A DNA stretch of 64,000 bases, taken from positions 7,956,095 through 8,020,094 of the forward strand of contig JAJEKV010000063.1 of assembly GCA_021234155.1 (NCBI GenBank). Direction: 5' to 3'. The notes below the pieces were generated by a model, which saw nothing but the letters and a program-made list of their open reading frames with translations, did not search any database and was not told where the DNA came from. This document shows positions 57,551-64,000 of this stretch, piece after piece. The first letter of the stretch is position 1; every line of letters begins with the position of its first letter. The stretch comes from Isoetes taiwanensis (Eukaryota > Streptophyta > Lycopodiopsida > Isoetales > Isoetaceae). The position numbers and the translations under genes were made by a program.

Positions 57551-58490
57551 GTTGCGTATTCTATGGTTTGCCACTTCACTGGCCTTTTCTTGGATCTGAA
57601 GCGTGTAGGATCTTGGCTATCTGGGCACCTCCACAAGCTAGGGCTTCCTACTTATCAATCTATCAAGCTTGTGGCAAAAGGTCAATGATACTTTCTTTTG
57701 ATGTTTGAATCTCCTGAACTGGCTCCTCAACTCATAGAACGAGGTGTTGATCCTCTTTGGAAGCACTTCTTGCTCTATCAGCAGTATGTTTCTGGCTCCT
57801 TTCCAGCTAAGCCAAATGCTTTACATGCCCCATTCTGGTTTGCTATTCAATATTTCCCTCCAAAGCTACAGGATTCCAAGTTTATACCAAATGTTGAGAT
57901 TGCTGAGTGGGATTCAGAGATTGCAAATGCAAATTGAAGAGGCTCGTGGACAGTACATGGACATTGATCGGCGTGGCATCCATTCAAGCACAAGTGTCGC
58001 AGGGGAGACGTATCAAAGCTTGTAGATATGATTGGTCGAAGATTCAATGTCCTTATCGCAGCAGCTGATTTTGCTAGTGCAAGGGTGGTGATAGCATGGA
58101 TTCCTTCCTTTCCAGTCATCCTCACCCAGGCTGATCGTTTTAGTCATTGGGCTCTAATTGTGTGGCAGGAACAGGGCGTTAAGTATGGCCTAATTAATGT
58201 TTATGTCCATAACATGCCCCATCAGAGGGCTTCACTACTCAAGCAACATCTGCGTAACCATTTTCAGACATTTTTCGCTAAGAAACATCTTCCCCTTCAA
58301 TCGGAAATGCAAGATGTTGTCTTGTCTAGGATTTCCCCCATCATCTCTGACGAGCAACGCATATCAATAGAGGCGGCTATGAAGCTTGTCAAATGGTTTG
58401 GATTTGTTTTGTGCTGCTACATCCTTTGCCTGAAGTTTGTTGTTTGGCCTATATACTTCTTCATAGTTGGTGTGCACGCGAGTATATTGT
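57551..58490 (+). pseudogene. LINE deletion derivative: ORF1, endonuclease, pre-RT pieces
   Basis: The plus strand reads an ORF1-like domain (VGSWLSGHLHKLGLPTYQSI, YFLLMFESPELAPQLIERGV, LHAPFWFAIQYFPPKLQ; DUF4283-like), then from 58028 part of an APE-type endonuclease (HWALIVWQEQGVKYGLINVY). It is joined directly to the pre-RT region (FAKKHLPLQSEMQDVVLSRI) also seen at 55560-55765. Two internal deletions removed most of ORF2. It ends at 58490 with the same IYFFIVGVHASIL end as the 54890 fragment. Confidence 0.7.
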
Positions 58491-58496
58491 GATATT

Positions 58497-58772
58497 GGTT
58501 TGGGTGCATATTCAGACGGGGGGTGACTCCAGGCAACGAGAGCTGTTGGATAGGCATATTCACCCCTTATTCCTTAATCTACACCGTACGTAAAGTTCCT
58601 CGTTTGTGGGGTATAGAAGTACAAAATTTGCTATACTGTATAACAAGATTCGTAAAATACTATAAGATTTTAAGCGGAATACTATATGGTGTTGATTTCG
58701 TACGTGCAAAATACAATTATGAGGGCTCTCGCTGCCCTACGTCACCCCCCCGTGTGAATATGCACCCAAACC
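58497..58772. mobile_element. MITE, 276 bp
   Basis: About 31-base inverted ends (GGTTTGGGTGCATATTCA...GGGGTGAC and its inverted partner, one mismatch and one indel). No coding capacity. It sits exactly at the 3' junction of the LINE derivative. The target duplication is not clear. Confidence 0.85.
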
Positions 58773-58774
58773 AA

Positions 58775-59866
58775 AGGGGGTTTAAGGGGGATTTTAATTT
58801 AAATGTGTTGGACCCAATGGTTGTGTTAATTAATGTCAATGGTAGTTATGTGTTGGTTGTTAATTCAATGGTTGTTATGAGTTGGTTGTTATGTGTTGGG
58901 GGATTTAATTTTTATATGTTGGATGTTAATGGTTTGTGTTGCAAAAAAATTTTTTTTGGCCCCTTCGGGGCCTTAGGGACGATCAACCCCGGGTGTGACA
59001 AAAATTTTAGAATTCAAACCAGAAAAAAACTAGAATTCATTTGAGGCTTTCATCACCTGTAGCTTTTGAATTTCATCACAATAAAACAAATAGAACATAA
59101 GTAAAAGTTACCATAAAGATAGAGCAGATTGATTCCATTATTCTGAAAGTCATAAAGTTTGCAACACCCATACACAAACACTTTTCAACTGAACATTTTT
59201 CAACTGGGATTTAACAGCAGCCTTTGGCCTCCATGGATTCTTGTGGTGAGAAACCAAAGTGGGAATTCTTGTGGTGAGAAACCAAAGTGGGAAACTTTTC
59301 TGCTTGTTAGCACAAGGATCTAGAAGAATCAAAATCTAAAAATGCATGGTAATTTTTTGCAAGCTTCATTCGGAATGAGCCATAAAACAATATCCAATAG
59401 CGCAATCATGTATTAATCAGCTTGTAGGATGTGAAAGCCTACCAAACCCGGCCGAAAAATTGCTGTTTTAGCATAGATAATTTAACCAAACATATCCATA
59501 TCATACACTACCAAAAAGATCTCGGAGAGAGCTTTCCAACGCAATAAAAATCATCTCAAACAGAGCTCTGGATCAAAAGTTATGATAAGAAATGTGTTTC
59601 CGGCGGGAAAACTGCACTACATGCGCCATTCAAGCCCTTCATGTGCGCATTATGCACCACACAAACAAAAAGAGGGCTTTTGTTGTGAGCCATTGATTGT
59701 TGACCATTATGCACCACACGCACAAAAAAGGGCTTTTGTTGTGAGCCATTGGTTGTTGACCATTGGAAAAAAAAAGCTAAAATCAATGGCTCAGAAATGG
59801 TGCACTCTAGATGTACGCATTAGTACATCCATTTGAATACATCACGAAATCATAGAAAAACCTTAG
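58775..59866. other. Non-coding with small tandem duplications
   Basis: GTTGGTTGTTA-type T/G-rich repeats (58800-58940), a short palindrome GGCCCCTTCGGGGCC (58959), TTCTTGTGGTGAGAAACCAA repeated at about 59239 and 59267, and GGGCTTTTGTTGTGAGCCAT repeated at about 59673 and 59728. No gene seen. Confidence 0.6.
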
Positions 59867-60504
59867 AAGTCGTATTTAATTAAAGTGGGACTCATTCCAT
59901 TCCCATTTTTTTTCGGAACCCTGTTAATTTACATGAAAAGGAGCACCCCGACCCGAAAACTATCCTTAATTCGATTTTTGTCTAGAACTTGATCGAAGCT
60001 TTCCTCCGTTTTCCCCTCGGTTAGCGAGTCGAGAACAAGAACAATGCAATCAAAACAAAGGAAATTCATTAAAGATTGAAACCAAAGTTCTAGATTGAAA
60101 CCAAAGTTTACAATGGTTGAAGATACCATGATGGTCGGGCTGACACAAATATTACATCATCTTCGCACACAGACCACCTACTGGGAACAACATGCAGAGC
60201 AAGGTCTGAGGCGTTCCAAGCCACAAGAGTAACTTGAAGAGAATAGAAATCTGAACACGCTTAGCCCCGACATGGCTCCCGATCATGTCCTTTACATTCG
60301 CGATTTGTACTTGGGAAAGGCAAAAATCAAGTTAGTGCAAGTGATGCTACTGCATAATACAAATAAGAAAACAACCAGTTCTAAGGGCCATTTCTGAAGA
60401 ATGTAGGTATGAGGCCTTTCTCGATTAGAGCCCAAAAAAACAAAAAAACAAGAAAAAAAAAATTCCTTCTTTTTCTAAGTAGGCAAAAAAAAATTTTTTT
60501 GAGG

Positions 60505-60825
60505 GCCTTTCTCGACTCGCGAGTCGAGAAAGACCCTCAAGGCCCCTCTAATGGCCTTTTCGACCAAGGAAGTCGAGAAACGTAACTTCTGATAAAAAAA
60601 AAAATTTTTTTCTTTTTTTTAACTAGGAAAAAAAAAGTTTTTTTTTCAAGAAGATTTTTTTTAAGGGCCTTTCTCGACTCGTGGGTCGAGAAAAGCATCT
60701 GAGAGTAAAAAAACGAAGTTTTGGGGGGTTGAGAAAGGAAGTTCAAAGTGAAAAACAGAGTTCTGAGGTCGAGAAACGCAGTCCTGAGGACCTTTCTCGA
60801 CTCGCGAGTCGAGAAAGGCAGCTCA
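60505..60825. repeat. Palindrome array of copy 3
   Basis: At least four units of the TCTCGACTCGCGAGTCGAGA family (60510, 60558 decayed, 60670, 60795), separated by A-rich or T-rich spacers. Same place within the element as 21110-21410. Confidence 0.85.
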
Positions 60826-60989
60826 GGGTGGAAAACACAGTTCTGAGGTTCATGACTAACTGGACCAGCAATGGTATTTTCTATGTATTTTCTAATGAAC
60901 ACCATATCTTATGCATTTATTATGTATACATATACGAAAAAATAGACCCTGCCCATAGCTTATTTCAAATATAGATTTTCCAAATGGGA

Positions 60990-61230
60990 CACACCATAGT
61001 TTATCACATTCTATCACACATTAGTTTATCACATTCTATCACACATTAGTATTAGCACACATTAGCATTTTTATACATTAGTACACATTAGTAGCACACA
61101 TTAGCATTTTATACTAGCACACATTAGTATTAGAACACATTAGCATTTTTATACTAGCACACCTTAATTAGCACACATTAGTACTTTATACTATCACAAT
61201 TTCATAATACACGCATTAGCATACTAGCAC
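60990..61230. repeat. CACACATTAGTA tandem repeats
   Basis: About twelve imperfect copies of (A/G)CACATTAG(C/T)AT followed by TTTATACTA. It occupies the place of the TAGGTTTAATGCA repeats in copy 2 and may be a diverged version of them. Confidence 0.7.
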
Positions 61231-61559
61231 ACGGTCCACTTTTTATCTTAGACATAAGAATTATATGCCTAGCACCTCTAAGGTCAACATAAGGTGTAAA
61301 ATATGATTATACAAGCATACATATAAACATACAACCATGCTATGCTATCAATTTGCGACATAAATTCAAATATTTATACGGGTGACACTAATAAAATGAT
61401 ATCCCAATAATGGTATTTTTGTAATATATTACTTTAACCAGCTTTGTTTTCCCTTTGGCCTAGAAATTTAAAATTTTGTACGTGCCGCTTTTTTCCGCCC
61501 GTGTTGGAAATTTAGAATTTGGCACATACGTTTGGGCCTGTCGTTTGGGCCTGTCGTTT

Positions 61560-62850
61560 TGGGCATGGCTGTAATTTCCTGCTTCTGGAGTAACACCTGC
61601 TTCCGGAATAGATAGGCTGGAGTAATTCCCTGCTTCCCGAGTAACACCTGCTTCTGGAACCTGCTTTCTACAGTAAGAAAACTCTGTATGAATTCGACTT
61701 TAGAAGCCAGTTTTTTTAGAAGGTTTTGCTGATTAAGCAAAAGCATAAGATAAAATGCAAGAAGTTCTTACAAGAAGCGGTTCATCTCCAACTCCATATC
61801 CTCGATTCCGGCCATCTCCGACAGGGCTCTTAAGCTCATTTCTTGTTTGTTCTCAGTTCTGTTACCTCACGTATGTGCATATTGGCATGTAAGAACAAGA
61901 ACAAGAAAAAGAAAAGATTTCTTACAAGAAAAGAAAAGATTTCTTACCCCATGGTTGTTCCCGAAATCCGATTGAAAGAAAGAGCCCGGCAGGATCCAAG
62001 ATCCGAACATCCGGAAGATTTGAACATCGGAAGTTAAAAGCCGATTGAACGTGGCGCCATGCAACGAAAAAGAAAAGGGGCAAAAATCCGATCCCGGGCT
62101 TGAAGGCCCGGACTTGAAGGGGCTATGGCTATGGCGGCGAAGTTGGGCTTCTATGGGTGTTTGCATAAAAATAGAGCTGGTAGGTCGATTAAGACTCGCG
62201 CAAAGCTAGAAAAATACCGCATTGAAGCCGTTTCTTGGGCCTGCAGAGCAAATACTATCGATTCTGAAGCTCCTTGGAGGCTTCTTGAACAAGATCCGGC
62301 AGCACAGAGATTTCTTGAACAAGATCCCGTGATTTCTTGAACAAGATTCGCCATAGCTTCTTGAACAAGATCCGGCAGGATGTAGATTTCCGGCCGCCAT
62401 CGTTCGCCATAGCTGCTCATAAGTGGCGTGCTACAACAGCTTTCACATCATGCAATTCGTCAAAATTTGAATTACAACAGATTTATAAGGTAATTTTTTC
62501 CTTTCTGCTGCATCGCGAGCTTCCCTCTCCTTATTTGCCTGAAACAAATAGATGCAGGGCTCGGATTAGGCCAAAACAGAGAGGATGAAGAAGAAAAAAT
62601 TTATTAGAAGATTGAGAAGTCAACAAGAGATGGCTTTGATTCGCCACAGCTGAGAAAACAGGCTTTGACTCGCCATGTGGTCCTTCTCTGCTCGTCAGAT
62701 TTCATCCATTCTCTTTTTTTTCCATTCTCTTCGGTTGATTTATGCCCCCTCTCCCTCTCGAAGAATCTCTAGTGGGTTTTGTTCTGTTTGATATTTCTGT
62801 GAGTTAATTGCTTTGGTATTTATCGTGCTTTGTCACTAATGGGGACGCTC
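61560..62850. other. Cargo region of copy 3, origin unknown
   Basis: Includes four repeats of TTCTTGAACAAGATCC (62284-62370) and a duplicated AAGAAAAGATTTCTTAC (61911, 61932). Minus-strand frames are rich in Ser/Phe/Leu (for example 61867-62166) but no domain is recognised. It could be a gene 5' region captured by the element. Confidence 0.4.
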
Positions 62851-62898
62851 TCTGAATGGGCTTTCTTTGGTATGGACCCACTAATGGGGACACACTCG

Positions 62899-62937
62899 AA
62901 TGGGCTTTCGAAAGCCCATTCTCGCTCCTTGAGCGAG
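62899..62937. repeat. Perfect palindrome plus second hairpin
   Basis: ATGGGCTTTCGAAAGCCCAT (perfect, 22 bases with its outer pair) is followed at once by CTCGCTCCTTGAGCGAG. GAATGGGCTTTC also occurs 40 bases upstream (62856). Confidence 0.85.
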
Positions 62938-63049
62938 TAAAAACGATTTCATTGTAATTATATTTAATATAATAATAATAATTTAGTATTATTTATTATT
63001 TAATAATAATTTATTTATTATTATTATTTATTATTTTGAAGGGGGTAGG

Positions 63050-63340
63050 GGGAGACCCTTGCCCCCCTTTGCCCCTACCTCTCTCCCCCTTTGCTCCTCT
63101 CTACCCTCTCCCCCATCCCCCTCCTCTTCCCCTCCTCTTTTGCCTCTTCCCCCTCTCCCTCTCCTCGCCCCTTCCCTCCCCCTCCCCTTCGTATCCCCTC
63201 CGTCCCTCCCTGCCTTTTTTCTCTCCTCTCCCCCCCCTCGCCCGCCCCCTTCTTCCAACTTAGCCCCTTCCTCTCTTCAATTTGTGGCTCCTCCCTCCTT
63301 CTCCTCCTACCCTTCTCCTTATCAAGATGTGCCCCCTCTC
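63050..63340. repeat. Pyrimidine-rich low-complexity tract
   Basis: CT-rich counterpart, in inverted orientation, of the GA-rich tracts at 655-962 and 19080-19385. Apparent Pro/Ser/Leu proteins here are compositional. Confidence 0.85.
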
Positions 63341-63474
63341 CCTCCCCCGCAGTCTGAATTCTCTTTATATGAGTCCCATTTTCAGTCTGAGTCCCAAAAT
63401 TCGAGATTTGTCCCACTTTAATTAAATGCGACTTTTAGTGAAAAGCGTACAAAAACACAAAGAAAACCCCCTGT

Positions 63475-64000
63475 TATTATGCTACATATTTGTATTCCTC
63501 TTAATTTGTACCTACTTAAAACTTTGGAATTTTAGTTCCAGTTGTTTATCAAATAATATCATTCACAATTAATGACACGTGAATAGAAACAATATGCTTG
63601 AATGGAACATTGATGAAAACATGAGTGTTTAAGAGTTGTTGTAGATCATTCAAAAAATTTCATTGTAAACATGGTGGTGTTGTAATATTTTCAGTTTGAT
63701 CGTCAGAAACCTACATGAAAAAATATGGAGGTCTTTGTTTATTATTATTATTCTTATTTTTTTCCCTTAAGGTAACAAAATAAACTTTATTGATTGAAAA
63801 TTTTTTACAAAGCTATATTAGATCCATCTATAGATCAGAACGATATCTAGCGGCCAACATGATAGCAGTTACATGACAAAATTATGTAGTACCTGGTTGG
63901 AACTGATTCAACCTCTTCCAAAATAGCTAATACTATGGGGGCCATATCACTACCTCTTTCAAACTACTGAGTACTATAGAAAAGGGTTTTGTCCTTTTTT
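63475..64000. repeat. Dispersed repeat, second copy
   Basis: Homologous to 55766-56200 with an extra ~90 bases (GCTTGAATGGAACATTGATG and on) and running off the window end. Confidence 0.85.

Larger units (their letters stand above)
59867..63434 (-). mobile_element. TIR (Pack-type) element, copy 3, inverted
   Basis: Ends AAGTCGTATTTAATTAAAGT (59867) and inverted partner ACTTTAATTAAATGCGACTT (to 63434); 3568 bp, nine bases different from copy 2. Read on the minus strand it has the same order: CT/GA-rich tract, AT-rich stretch, cargo, short repeats, palindrome array, and the stretch matching 21596-21760. The cargo between about 61560 and 62850 is unrelated to the ZF-HD piece of copies 1 and 2. 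TTAG flanks both ends (59863-59866 and 63435-63438), a possible 4-bp target duplication that could be chance. Confidence 0.8.

Overview
The window looks like a TE-rich nuclear segment from a land plant. Three things support this: an intron-rich DExH RNA helicase of the plant DExH4/DExH7 (DHX57-like) type, a captured fragment of a plant-specific ZF-HD homeodomain gene, and plant-style LTR elements primed by initiator tRNA-Met. The mixture of a Crypton-like tyrosine recombinase, an HUH endonuclease gene, LINEs with pentanucleotide tails and old nested insertions would fit a large seed-free plant genome such as a fern, but the species cannot be fixed from the sequence. Many coding remnants carry single-base indels. 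Some may be decay and some may be consensus errors.

Layout. Positions 1-8545 and 18393-27455 are two direct copies of one nested block, about 18.4 kb apart. Each copy holds, in order: a 3.5-kb terminal-inverted-repeat (TIR) element carrying a ZF-HD fragment; the 3' part of a Crypton-like recombinase gene (minus strand); an LTR inserted into that gene; and a histone H3-like gene. The first copy is decayed and ends inside the H3-like fold. The second copy continues into a complete Ty3/gypsy chromovirus at 24233-35916 (LTRs, tRNA-Met primer site, polypurine tract, perfect 5-bp target duplication GATGG). Its pol is broken. Beyond it the upstream exons of the interrupted Crypton gene resume at 35917. 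Between the two blocks (8.5-18.4 kb) lie tandem repeats, an HUH (Rep-type) endonuclease pseudogene at 15839-16959, and a LINE 3' end.

From 41.2 to 42.9 kb there is a 5'-truncated LINE (minus strand). The only apparent host gene is the helicase at 45073-51290 (plus strand, ten inferred exons, one frameshift). From 52.6 kb to the end are small LTR elements (TRIMs), LINE deletion derivatives, a MITE and a third, inverted member of the TIR family (59867-63434).

The most striking object is the gene at 26559-27689 inside the chromovirus. It begins with the exact N-terminal histone H3 tail (ARTKQTARK), runs through a long charged linker, and ends with a full-length, ungapped H3 histone fold. A single in-frame TAG, also present in the decayed copy, separates linker and fold. 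The same element encodes an integrase with a (frameshifted) chromodomain, the kind of module that reads methylated H3 tails. A retroelement carrying both an H3-tail protein and an H3-reader is, to my knowledge, not a standard element architecture.
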